Positions 6,733-15,100 of a stretch of DNA of 22,243 nt are shown here, one piece after another. The stretch comes from Collinsella sp. (GTDB taxonomy: Bacteria; Actinomycetota; Coriobacteriia; Coriobacteriales; Coriobacteriaceae), in the NCBI GenBank assembly GCA_019419405.1, contig DYAA01000055.1, positions 1-22,243 on the forward strand. Reading direction: 5' to 3'. The notes beneath the pieces are model-generated. The model saw nothing but the letters and a program-made list of their open reading frames with translations. It ran no database searches and was not told where the DNA came from. Numbering within the stretch: the first letter of the stretch is position 1; the number at the start of each line of letters is the position of its first letter. The position numbers and the translations under genes are program-made.

Positions 6733-7455
6733 CTATTTCTCGTCCGACTTATCGGTCTTGGCCGGAGCCTCGAAGCGATAGCCGACACCATGGACGGTGT
6801 AGAGCCACTTGGGCTTCTTGGGATCATCGCCCAGCTTGGCGCGAAGGTTCTTCACGTGGCTGTCGATGGTGCGCTCGTAACCCTCAAAGTCGTAGCCGAG
6901 CACTTTCTCGACCAACTCCATGCGGTTGTAGACGCGGCCGGGGTGACGGGCAAGCGTGGTGAGCAGCTTGAACTCGGAAGCCGTCAGGTCGACTTCCTTG
7001 CCCTCGACCAAAATCTTGTGGCCCGAGATGTCAATGACCAGATCGCCAAAGTCGAGCACCTCGACGGCCGGCTCATCGGCCTGGTGGGCACGGCGGAACA
7101 AGGCGCGTACGCGCGCGACAAGCTCGCGCGGCGAGAACGGCTTGATCAGGTAGTCGTCGGCTCCGAGCTCGAGGCCGATAATACGGTCCTCGATCTCGCC
7201 CTTGGCCGTCAGCATAATGATGGGGACATCCGAGGTGTCGCGAATGGTGCGGCAAACGCGCTCGCCGGGAATCTTGGGGAGCATGAGGTCGAGCACAACC
7301 AGGTCGAACTGGTGCTTCTCGAACTCCTCGATAGCGGACTGGCCGTCGCCCACGCCCACAACCCAATAGCCCTCGCGCTCGAGATAGGCAGCGACAGCGT
7401 CACGGATTGCCTTCTCATCCTCGACCAGCAGAATCTTTTTTGCATCTGAAGCCAT
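6733..7455 (-). CDS. OmpR-family response regulator
   Basis: This DNA-binding regulator of 240 residues is the partner of the downstream kinase. The receiver domain shows the acidic pocket (ILLVEDEKAIRD, about 8-19), the phospho-acceptor Asp56 in VVLDLMLPKIPGE, the Thr of MLTAKG and the Lys of LIKPFSPREL. The winged-helix output domain carries DLTASEFKLLTTLARHPGRV, the recognition-helix region YERTIDSHVKNLRAKLG, and ends with WLYTVHGVGYRFE. Length is normal. The frame can be extended to a TTG at 7476, but the ATG at 7455 has a G-rich ribosome binding site 7 bases upstream and gives the canonical short N-terminus. It is first in a two-gene operon. A TAAAAT box about 50 bases upstream could be a -10, but no -35 accompanies it. 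Target genes are not evident. Confidence 0.93.
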   Translation of the reverse strand: MASDAKKILLVEDEKAIRDAVAAYLEREGYWVVGVGDGQSAIEEFEKHQFDLVVLDLMLPKIPGERVCRTIRDTSDVPIIMLTAKGEIEDRIIGLELGADDYLIKPFSPRELVARVRALFRRAHQADEPAVEVLDFGDLVIDISGHKILVEGKEVDLTASEFKLLTTLARHPGRVYNRMELVEKVLGYDFEGYERTIDSHVKNLRAKLGDDPKKPKWLYTVHGVGYRFEAPAKTDKSDEK

Positions 7456-7608
7456 AACACGGCCCCCCTGTCTCAATTAGCTAAGAACAAGCTCATTTTA
7501 ACGCACCTGAGCCCACCGGGTATCGCATGGGCGCGACAGCTCGGCGGGCGGTACTCACAATTACAACGCGTTTATTCCCCTGTTGGCGCCTTTTTAACCC
7601 CTCTAAGC

Positions 7609-8820
7609 TTAAAGAGAGAATAGGCGTGCAGTGACCGTCTCTGGTATACCCTGGCTGTTGCGCACCGTGGCGTACGTAAGGAATGAGTCCGATTTTCCCG
7701 CCGTAGCTGGATAATCGCCATACTCCAAAGCGCGGTCGGGCGACAGCAGCGAGCCATAGGTCTTGGCAGAGGTGTCGATCAGGAAATGCGATGCCTGCAC
7801 CTTAACAAGGTATTTATTCTTCTTGCCAGCCGCACATGCGAGCGGCTCGCGTGACAGGAAGAGGTACGGCCCTCCCTCATTACCGATATACGTGCCCATG
7901 TTGCCCAAGCTGCCCACGCCACTATAGGTCGCCTCGATAGAAAACACGAAGGTATCGCCCATATATACGGCCTCGAAAGGCGAGACTGACGAGGGAAGGA
8001 CTAGCTGGGCACGTTTGGTGTTGTTGCCGTCGGTCAGATCGATTGCCGTTATGCCGTAGTAGACGCCCTCGTCGTTGCGGACACGCGGCGAGATGGTCAA
8101 AATGCCGTCGCTCGCACGCGGGGCCGATGCAAAGCGGCCCGTCGATTTCCAAATTGTCTCGGCCTTGGATTCATCAAGCGAGCGACGATAGCAAAACGAA
8201 TCACTACTCGTTTTATTGCCGCCTGCCGAAGGCATTTTATACCAGATGACTGATGACCCGAACGCCGTGAACAGTGGCGGATCATAGTCCTTGCCACCCC
8301 GATCGAGCTCAACCACGTCGCCAGAGAGCGAAGCGCCCGACAGATTTTGAGCGTAGAGCTTCCACGATGAATTGGCAAAGTTCATCTCAACCCACGCAAA
8401 CACGCCATCGCCGGCACGGACATCGTAAAATGCATATCCCGTGCCCTCGATAGGATCCTCGATTAATGTGGTAAGCGAGCCGTCGCCCAAGTTGAGCACG
8501 CCAAGCGTGTTGGCATGTAACGCAGACGCCGGGGCCATCATCGCCGCGGCGTAGTCACCATCGCAGTAGTACAGTAGCGTGCCCAGCGGCAGCGTCCACG
8601 AGGCCGCAGGCTCAAGATCGATATCGACGGCCTCATACTCATCAGTGATCGAGACGATCTTTGAGTCGTCCTTGATAACCTGCGGCTCGCCGGCGGCATC
8701 ATCGCTGGTGCCCGTTTTTTTCGAGCATCCGGCAAGCACCGTGGCAGCGCCCGCGGCAGCCCCACCGAGTACAAAGCCGCGACGCGATATTCCGTTCTTG
8801 ATGTGATCGGCGATACCCAT
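7609..8820 (-). CDS. Tat-exported lipoprotein with probable beta-propeller fold, function unknown
   Basis: The 403-residue protein begins with a twin-arginine export signal (SRRGFVLGGAAAG, residues 12-24) followed by a lipobox (VLAGC) with Cys32, so it is predicted to fold in the cytoplasm, leave by Tat and be lipid-anchored outside. The remainder lacks recognisable catalytic motifs. It has recurring short beta-strand blocks with Asp/Gly turns (GDGVFAWVEMNF, FGSSVIWYKMP, SDGILTISPRV, MGDTFVFSIEA), as in TolB- or WD40-like propellers. The ATG overlaps the stop of the upstream TSCPD gene (TAATG), so the two are translationally coupled. No extracytoplasmic partner is seen. It might bind a sugar, peptide or metal; the sequence does not say which. 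Confidence 0.8.
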   Translation of the reverse strand: MGIADHIKNGISRRGFVLGGAAAGAATVLAGCSKKTGTSDDAAGEPQVIKDDSKIVSITDEYEAVDIDLEPAASWTLPLGTLLYYCDGDYAAAMMAPASALHANTLGVLNLGDGSLTTLIEDPIEGTGYAFYDVRAGDGVFAWVEMNFANSSWKLYAQNLSGASLSGDVVELDRGGKDYDPPLFTAFGSSVIWYKMPSAGGNKTSSDSFCYRRSLDESKAETIWKSTGRFASAPRASDGILTISPRVRNDEGVYYGITAIDLTDGNNTKRAQLVLPSSVSPFEAVYMGDTFVFSIEATYSGVGSLGNMGTYIGNEGGPYLFLSREPLACAAGKKNKYLVKVQASHFLIDTSAKTYGSLLSPDRALEYGDYPATAGKSDSFLTYATVRNSQGIPETVTARLFSL

Positions 8821-9083
8821 TAGGCGATCTCGGCGCGAGCGGCCTCGATAGCGCGTGTAAGCTGGTCGGCGCAGGAGGTCTTTTTCATACCGCAGGTATT
8901 ACCGGCGAGAACCTCGATGACGCGATCGGCAGGAGCGCCCTCGACCAGCTTGGAGATAGCCTTGAGATTGCCGTTGCAGCCACCGGTAAACTCGACGCCC
9001 ACCACCTTGTTGCCGTCATCGGACAGGTCAAGGTGGATATTGCGAGCGCATACGCCCTGAGGCTTGTAATCAAAACTAATCAT
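8820..9083 (-). CDS. Small TSCPD-domain protein (TIGR03905 type)
   Basis: The 87-residue product matches the small stand-alone TSCPD family, a Cys-containing domain also found at the C-terminus of some ribonucleotide reductases. Visible signatures are the opening FDYKPQGVCARNIHLDL, VEFTGGCNGNLKAISKLVEG, and the closing CGMKKTSCADQLTRAI with the TSC motif. Four conserved cysteines in three clusters suggest metal binding or redox use; the precise function of the family is not established. The ATG has a strong site (GAGAGGGG, 6 bases upstream). It is the first gene of a pair with the Tat lipoprotein, whose start codon overlaps its stop, although no functional link between such proteins is known to me. 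Confidence 0.88.
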   Translation of the reverse strand: MISFDYKPQGVCARNIHLDLSDDGNKVVGVEFTGGCNGNLKAISKLVEGAPADRVIEVLAGNTCGMKKTSCADQLTRAIEAARAEIA

Positions 9084-9208
9084 TGCGTTCCCCTCTCGTA
9101 AAGCAATTTCAGACGTCTATTATCCCCGTCCGAACCGATAAAGTATCGCGGGCACCGATTCAACATTCCCCGATGCGCAGACCGGCGACAGCAATGCTGG
9201 CAATCTGC

Positions 9209-10996
9209 TTACCGAGCGTGGACTTTTCGTTTCTCTTGATACATGTTGTGGTCGGCGATGTGGTACATCTCGGTCAGCGTACATCCGGGTGTCTCTGCCG
9301 TCGCGACGCCAAATGACGCACTGACTGTCAGCACCTCATCGCTCGCAGCAGCAAGGCTGAGGCGAAGATCTTGCACCACTTTGCATGCGGATTCGCGATC
9401 GGTGTGAGGGCAAATCAGCAAGAACTCGTCTCCACCAACGCGCATGGGTACAAATTTCTCGCCTGCCGCCCGCTTCAATACAGATGCAGTACGCCGTAGC
9501 AGCTCATCGCCCATTTCGTGACCGTAGAGATCATTGGTGTGCTTGAGGAAATTGCAATCCATCATGATCACACTCACGGGCAGGGACTCGTTCACCAGGT
9601 CGTCGCCAAGGGACTCAAGGTAATTTCTATTGCGAAGTCCCGTCAGCTTGTCCTGGAAAGAAAGCTCCTCGGCGCGCTTTGTCATCGAGATGTTATGCGT
9701 CGCCACGACGACCGATTCCAGTCGACCCTGCTCATCGCGGCGCTGTGGAACAACCTGCAGCGAATACCAAGTACCTCGGCAATCTCGTACCTCGGCATCC
9801 AAGTACGGCATGCCCTCCATACGGTCCTGAAGCGTGCTTATATCTATTAGCTCCATGACCGCCTCGCGGCTTTCGGGACTCACGATGTCTCGGCAAACCG
9901 TTGTCAAAAAGTCATACGCCTCGGCGTGCTCGGCAAATATCTTTGCCACCGATGGCGACATGTTAATTCCCTCGATCTCGAGCGTATCGAGATGCAGCAG
10001 GAAGGTCGACTCATATATGGAACTGATAGCATTGATGATGCCGAGTTGCTTGTCCTTTTCGGCCAAATTGCGACGATCGGCAATGTTGCGCGCCAACAGC
10101 ACTACAACCCAAAACGCCAAGAACACCAGCACGCCGGCAGCGATAAATGAAATCCTGCCCGACATGACCTCAGATTTGGGATAAAGCGCAAACAGGCGAT
10201 AGTCCTCATACGCCGCACGCACGGCATACCAGGTACTTCCCCGATATTCGATGCGTGTTAAGCCTTCGTCTTTCCAATCAATTCCGCTATCGGCAAGAAG
10301 CCGGGCAAGGGTTAGATCGACATTCGAATCGTTTGAGGAAACGATCTGCATATCGCGCATCACGAGCACCGTTGGGCTCTGATGGAATGTGTTGTTCACG
10401 AGCACGTCGGCGATCGCATACGAATAATCATCGGCGGGCTCGGGCGCAAGCGATCGATACCCCAGCGCTACGCCATCACCGTACGGAACAACACTCACGG
10501 CAAAATCGACATCGCGACGCTCAACGACCGTCGAGTAGGACACCTTGGATCCTCGATACATCGATGCGACCGACGAACAGGCCAGCTCCTCTCGCCACAG
10601 CATCAGCGGATCGCGACCATCAATATCGTAATGAGCGGCCATATGGCCGTCGGCGTCCATGACCAACATTCCCGAAAGGTGCTCGGCATGGACGTACTCC
10701 TCGACGAGGTCATCGTTGACTTCAACGTGATCAGACGGCAAGAACGTCGAAAACGACTCGAGCACGGCATCCAAATTGTGCGTCGCTTCGGTTTTTCTTC
10801 CCTGTTCATATCGGTCATATTTTTCGCAGGCGTTTTTTAAAAACACCATGGTTTCCTGACCAAACCCAAGCGTTTTATCGAGACAGCGATGCGTGCCGAC
10901 CATATACAGCAGACCCAACAGGACAGCGCTGACCACAACGCAGATAGCCGCGGCGACTAATGCCTTTCGGCGCAAGCGGCGCTCATCATTTGTCAT
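9209..10996 (-). CDS. Membrane diguanylate cyclase (GGDEF) with extracytoplasmic sensor
   Basis: The 595-residue protein should make cyclic di-GMP from two GTP. It has membrane helix 1 (about 11-33), an extracytoplasmic domain of about 245 residues that may be of the dCache/PDC type (it contains SGMLVMDADGHMAAHYDIDG), helix 2 (about 283-303), a PAS-like segment (about 315-440, with YSLQVVPQRRDEQGRLESVV), and a GGDEF domain (about 445-595). The domain starts DKLTGLRNRNYLE; the active-site loop is an intact RVGGDEF (GGDEF 521-525). The inhibitory RxxD site expected just before it is absent: the spacing position reads GEKF. The start codon overlaps the stop of the upstream binding-protein gene (ATGA), with GGAG 7 bases before it. 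Co-translation suggests that the binding protein feeds a signal into this cyclase. Confidence 0.93.
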   Translation of the reverse strand: MTNDERRLRRKALVAAAICVVVSAVLLGLLYMVGTHRCLDKTLGFGQETMVFLKNACEKYDRYEQGRKTEATHNLDAVLESFSTFLPSDHVEVNDDLVEEYVHAEHLSGMLVMDADGHMAAHYDIDGRDPLMLWREELACSSVASMYRGSKVSYSTVVERRDVDFAVSVVPYGDGVALGYRSLAPEPADDYSYAIADVLVNNTFHQSPTVLVMRDMQIVSSNDSNVDLTLARLLADSGIDWKDEGLTRIEYRGSTWYAVRAAYEDYRLFALYPKSEVMSGRISFIAAGVLVFLAFWVVVLLARNIADRRNLAEKDKQLGIINAISSIYESTFLLHLDTLEIEGINMSPSVAKIFAEHAEAYDFLTTVCRDIVSPESREAVMELIDISTLQDRMEGMPYLDAEVRDCRGTWYSLQVVPQRRDEQGRLESVVVATHNISMTKRAEELSFQDKLTGLRNRNYLESLGDDLVNESLPVSVIMMDCNFLKHTNDLYGHEMGDELLRRTASVLKRAAGEKFVPMRVGGDEFLLICPHTDRESACKVVQDLRLSLAAASDEVLTVSASFGVATAETPGCTLTEMYHIADHNMYQEKRKVHAR

Positions 10997-11865
10997 GATT
11001 CCGCTCCTTGCCCGTCCGTCGTCGCCCCTGCCTTGTACTTGCCCACAATGCGCTCAATCGTGCCATCTCGATCCATCTCGAACAGCACGGTATTGAGGTT
11101 TTTGACGTACTCCCCCTCATAGCCGTCCTTAAACGCGACGCCAAGGTCGACCGTCATAACGTTGTCGGCGAACACACGATACAGGCCGGGATACTGGGCG
11201 ACGAGCCGGTCGAGCGATTGGACCTCCGCCATCCAACAGTCAACATACCCCTTGACGAGGGCGGCTTTGCAGAGTTCGGCGGAGCCATATGATTTGATAT
11301 GCACGTCCGACGAGATTTCCAGATCGCCTGCAAGCAATCGGCGTTCACTCACCGAACCGGCAATCACCGCAACAGTCTTGCTGCCATCGAGATACGCCAA
11401 GGACTTGATACCACTCGTTTTCTTGGTGGCAACCGAAACCGTCAAGGTTAGATACGGCTCGGTCCAGTAATACTCGTCTTCGCGATAACAGGGTGAATAG
11501 TCGCACCACAGGCAATCGATCTCGCCGTTTTTGAGCAGGCGGTCACGATCATTCCAAGATATGTCAATGAATTGCGGCTTGATTCCCGCACGCTTGCAAG
11601 CCTCGCGGGCGATATCGATATCGATACCGGCGTAATCGCCCGTGGTATCGATATACACATAGGGATCGTTATCCGTAACGCCGATTTTAAGTACCGGGAG
11701 ATCTTTATCGGCTTCGCTCGATGAGGTAGAGCTGCTTCGAACGGTATACGTCAGGGCGACCGCACAAACGGCAACAAGGAGTATGAGCACGGACGAGACG
11801 ATGGCGCCTCGTTTGATACGTCTGGGCACACGGCTCTTTTCATCGAAACAGCAGATAAGGTTCAT
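10993..11865 (-). CDS. Membrane-anchored solute-binding protein (SBP_bac_3 family)
   Basis: The product, about 290 residues, has an N-terminal membrane helix (about 18-42, AIVSSVLILLVAVCAVALTY), a Ser/Thr linker and a periplasmic-binding-protein type 2 domain of the amino-acid/ecto-sensor class. Typical pieces are LKIGVTDNDPYVYIDTTGDY, AGIDIDIAREACKRAGI, FIDISWNDRDRLLKNGEIDC, and VDLGVAFKDGYEGEYVKNLN. No ABC permease or ATPase is nearby, and the gene overlaps a diguanylate cyclase by four bases, so it looks like a signal-sensing module rather than a transporter subunit. The open frame extends to 11922, but that extension runs through a terminator hairpin; the ATG at 11865, 30 bases after it, is more sensible although its ribosome binding site is weak (CTGG). 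Expression may depend on the structured leader. Confidence 0.85.
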   Translation of the reverse strand: MNLICCFDEKSRVPRRIKRGAIVSSVLILLVAVCAVALTYTVRSSSTSSSEADKDLPVLKIGVTDNDPYVYIDTTGDYAGIDIDIAREACKRAGIKPQFIDISWNDRDRLLKNGEIDCLWCDYSPCYREDEYYWTEPYLTLTVSVATKKTSGIKSLAYLDGSKTVAVIAGSVSERRLLAGDLEISSDVHIKSYGSAELCKAALVKGYVDCWMAEVQSLDRLVAQYPGLYRVFADNVMTVDLGVAFKDGYEGEYVKNLNTVLFEMDRDGTIERIVGKYKAGATTDGQGAES

Positions 11866-11894
11866 TTTATTACCAGGGGGCCAGTGCGGCAGTG

Positions 11895-11927
11895 AAAAAA
11901 GCGCCTTGCCCAAAACGGGCAAGGCGC
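11895..11927 (-). terminator. Strong terminator in front of the SBP/GGDEF operon
   Basis: On the minus strand GCGCCTTGCCC, loop GTTTT, GGGCAAGGCGC is followed by six T. The 11-bp stem is perfect. It lies 30 bases before the start of the binding-protein gene, where an attenuator would sit. Its 5' strand is shared with the long stem of the leader RNA described at 11895-12100. Confidence 0.9.
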
Positions 11928-12100
11928 CAATGGTTGAACTGCATCCGCAGGCGGTCGAATTAGGTCAACCCTACTCGAAGCTCAGCTGCTCCCGAATGCA
12001 CCCCCGACCGCTGCCTCGTTCAGGCCGTTGGCGCCGACCGCGTATCTGGCGGTTTCCGACGCGCCGCACTGCACGCGACACACGGGCTGAAGTCTTTAAC
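11895..12100 (-). ncRNA. Structured leader RNA, candidate riboswitch or attenuator (class unknown)
   Basis: Between two terminators the minus strand holds about 170 bases without a credible gene but with strong long-range pairing. An outer stem pairs 12035-12018 (GGCGCCAACGG then TGAAC) with 11939-11923 (GTTCA then CCATTGGCGCC), about 16 pairs. Inside it, 12014-12005 (GCAGCGGTCG) pairs with 11957-11947 (CGACCGCCTGC) with one bulge. The 3' strand of the outer stem covers the 5' strand of the terminator, so the two folds exclude each other, as in transcriptional riboswitches. I compared it from memory with SRP RNA, 6S, T-box, TPP, FMN, cobalamin, c-di-GMP, ZTP, THF and lysine classes and found no match. 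A stand-alone small RNA ending at the terminator is the alternative. No clear promoter was found. Confidence 0.5.
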
Positions 12101-12101
12101 G

Positions 12102-12140
12102 TAAAAGCCCCGTTGGTAAAACGAGTTACCAACGGGGCTT
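12102..12140 (-). terminator. Terminator of the Ig-repeat protein gene; copy A of a terminator repeat
   Basis: On the minus strand AGCCCCGTTGGTAA, loop CTCGTT, TTACCAACGGGGCT is followed by TTTTA. The 14-bp stem is perfect. It lies 36 bases after the stop of the Ig-repeat gene. The hairpin and about 25 bases beyond it (to about 12166) are repeated at 15703-15767 with roughly 88% identity. Confidence 0.9.
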
Positions 12141-12175
12141 GGACTGAAAGGTCGCGCTTCAACGAGAGGGGCGCC

Positions 12176-15100
12176 CTAACGCTCGAGATGTTTGCGCATA
12201 AGCGCGAAGGCAATCAGCGAAGCGCCGACAACGGCCATAATAAAGGCGACAGCAAGGGCCTGGTCGCCCGTGTTGGCGAGCGTACCCTTAGTAGTCTTAG
12301 CAGACTTTTTGGTTACCTTGGTCGTCGTCTGCTGACCGGGCTGGGACGGCGTCGCGGGCTGAGTCGGCTCCCCCTTGGCCTCCTCGCCCGTCACCACGTA
12401 CGTCGAGAAGTGGCTCGTTCGGAAGCAGAGGTAGTCGCCCTCGGTCCACGTATCCATAGCCTGAGTGGAACCATCCTCGGCAACGTAGAGCACCTTGAGA
12501 TTGGTGAGCGCCTTCATGGCAGCAGTCATCTTGACACGGACGATGAAGGACATGCCTTCGTAGTCCTCGATAACCTCGCCGTCCTTGAGAAGCTTGATAT
12601 CGAGCTTATCGGCAACCTTGGTACTCCCCTGCTCAAGGCCGGAAATCGTAGCATTGGCGGCGTCGGTAAGATTTGTCGGTTCCTCGACCACAAGAGAGAC
12701 GCTGTTGTTCTGGGCAATGCCGGCAGCGGCATTGTTCTCGGCGCTTACGCTAACGTCCGTTCCGTCGCCACCCGCAACGCCCGCAATGGTCCTCGCCGCC
12801 ACAGTAACGGTACAGGTCGTTGTTTTGTCACCACAGGTGGCGGTGATCGTGGCGGTACCGGCCTTAAGCGGCGTCACGACGCCGTCTTTGACCGTAGCGA
12901 TCGACGAGTCGCTGGAGGCCCAGCTCACCGTCGTATCATCTGCATCGGCAGGACTCACCGTTGCGGAGAGCTTTACGGAGGCATCACCGACGGTAAAGGA
13001 CAGGCTCGTCTTGTCGAGCTCGACTTTCTGGACGGGGTTGGTCACGGTCACCGAGACGGTTTGGGAGAGCGATTCTGCAGTAATGACAAATGAGCCAGAA
13101 CCGGTCTTGAGGGCGGTAACGGTGTAGGAGCCATCGCCGTTGTCGACAACCTTAAACGCCTTCGAAGCGCCCGTGTTATCCAGAGCAAGCTTGGTCTCGT
13201 CGACCTCGCCCGCAAGGGCTCCAACAAGAGAAATCTTCACGGTGTGCTCTTCGCCCTTCTTGAGGTTAAGAGCGGTCTGGTCGACCGTAAGGTTCGTTGC
13301 GGGGTTGGAAACAGTCACCGCGCAATCCTGAGAATAGGTGCCATCTTCGGTCGAAGCAGTGATGGTTGCGGCGCCCTTGGAAACAGACGTCACTTTGCCG
13401 GTTTGATCGACCGTAGCGACGCTGTCGTTACTGGACTTCCAGACAACCGTCTGGTCAGCCTCCGCGGGAACGACCGTTGCCTTAAGCTGCTCGGTTGCAG
13501 CGCCCACAAGCGTGACCTTCTGCTTATCGAGTGTGATACCCGTTGCAGGTTGAATAACCGTCACCTTGCACGTGGCGCTATACTCGCCGTCCTCAGTGGT
13601 AACGGTGATCGTGGCAGCACCGGCCTTGACCGGGGTCACGACGCCGTCCGCAACCGTGGCGACCTCCGGGTCGCTCGAAGACCAGGACACATTCTTATTC
13701 GTTGCATTGTTGGGCTCAACCGTTGCGGTCAACGTCGAGGGCTCACCGCCCACAGCAAGCTTAAGATTCGACGCGCTGAGACTGACGCTCGAGACCCTTA
13801 CTACCGGAGTGGTTACCGTAATTGTATCCGTGGTTGCAGAGACTCCATCAACTGTTGCCGTGATCGTGGCATTACCGTCACCGACAGCGATAACAAGACC
13901 GTTGCCATCGACGGTAAGGACGCTCTCGTTAGAAGAGGACCAGACAACCTTACTGGCCTTATCGTCAGGGGAAACCTTTGCCTTCAACTGCTGAGTCGTG
14001 CCCTTGTCCATAGATGTTGAGTAACCATCCGTAATGGAGACCGTAGTTTTTGCAGGTTCCTCGCCCGGCTTGACGACGTGAACGGTCATAGTGTCGCAGA
14101 GACGACCACCCAAGTACATTGAAACCGTTGCATCGCCGTAACTATGAGGCACTAAATACCCCAAGTAACTGCCACCATTAAACATCGGTCCTTTTGCCTC
14201 GAGGACATCGGGATTATCTGAAGTGAAAGAATACTTTGCGCCGGCATAGGAGTCCATCAATTCCTCAGCGCTTTTGCTCAGCACGCCCTTTGGATATTCA
14301 AACCCCCTGTCACATTCCAGCCAAAGCCAATCTTTGGATATACTATCTGAACTGACCTCACAGGGAAATGTATAATCGCTCGACACAAACTTAGCCTTCG
14401 AAAGGCTCACTTCCGCAGGGTCGACAACCTCTATCTCAAAGGGATGGTCATTGCCAAGGCCATCACGAGCATGAGCCTTAACGGTGCCAGGCTTTATTGC
14501 CTTAAACGAGTTTTCACCATCGGTAAGCTCAACAACATCGCTGCTTTCTAGAGAATAGGTTACAGAGCTAACGAGCGCATCCCAATGTGCACGCTGGCAT
14601 GCCTTCAGTGCTTCATTTGGGGAAACGTTGAGAATGGCAGAAAGATAAGAGCTGTCCCCAACCAGCATCTTTTGTTTTTTGTTCCCACGCTCATTGAATC
14701 CAGGCTCCTGATTCTCGGTTACAACATCACATAGCTTCTTCGTCTCGGTCTCGCCGTTGCAATAGTCGACAAGAACCTTGGCCTCTTTTGCATCTTTCGC
14801 CAACGCCTCGAGTTGCAAAGAAGCGCTTAGCTCAGAAGTTCCATATGAATAATAATTCGAATTCACCCTTGCCTGAACTTTGGAATCCTTTGAGGGATCT
14901 TCCTTTATTTCAAAATATGTAGCCGCACGGGTCTCGTCCTTGGGGCGAACGTAAACTGTCCCCTCTAGCAATGCATAGTGCGTGTTCCCGCATTTTTGCG
15001 GACAATCATCCGTGTAACCCAGCGTTGCAGTCGTTGTCGTCGCACCGGATTGGTCATAGGATACGAAACTCACCTTAATTGGATTGACATTAGCCACGCT

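Noticed and set aside
11866..11922. Longer start for the solute-binding protein
   Set aside because: The extra codons are the 3' half of a perfect terminator hairpin and its T run.
11895..12100. SRP RNA or 6S RNA
   Set aside because: The GGAAG-AGCA apical motif of SRP RNA is missing, and I could not form the 6S rod with a central bubble; the overlap with a terminator before an operon fits a leader better.
11783..13093. Plus-strand frame across the leader RNA and the end of the Ig-repeat gene
   Set aside because: It runs through three terminator hairpins and has no family match; the minus-strand reading is clearly the coding one.
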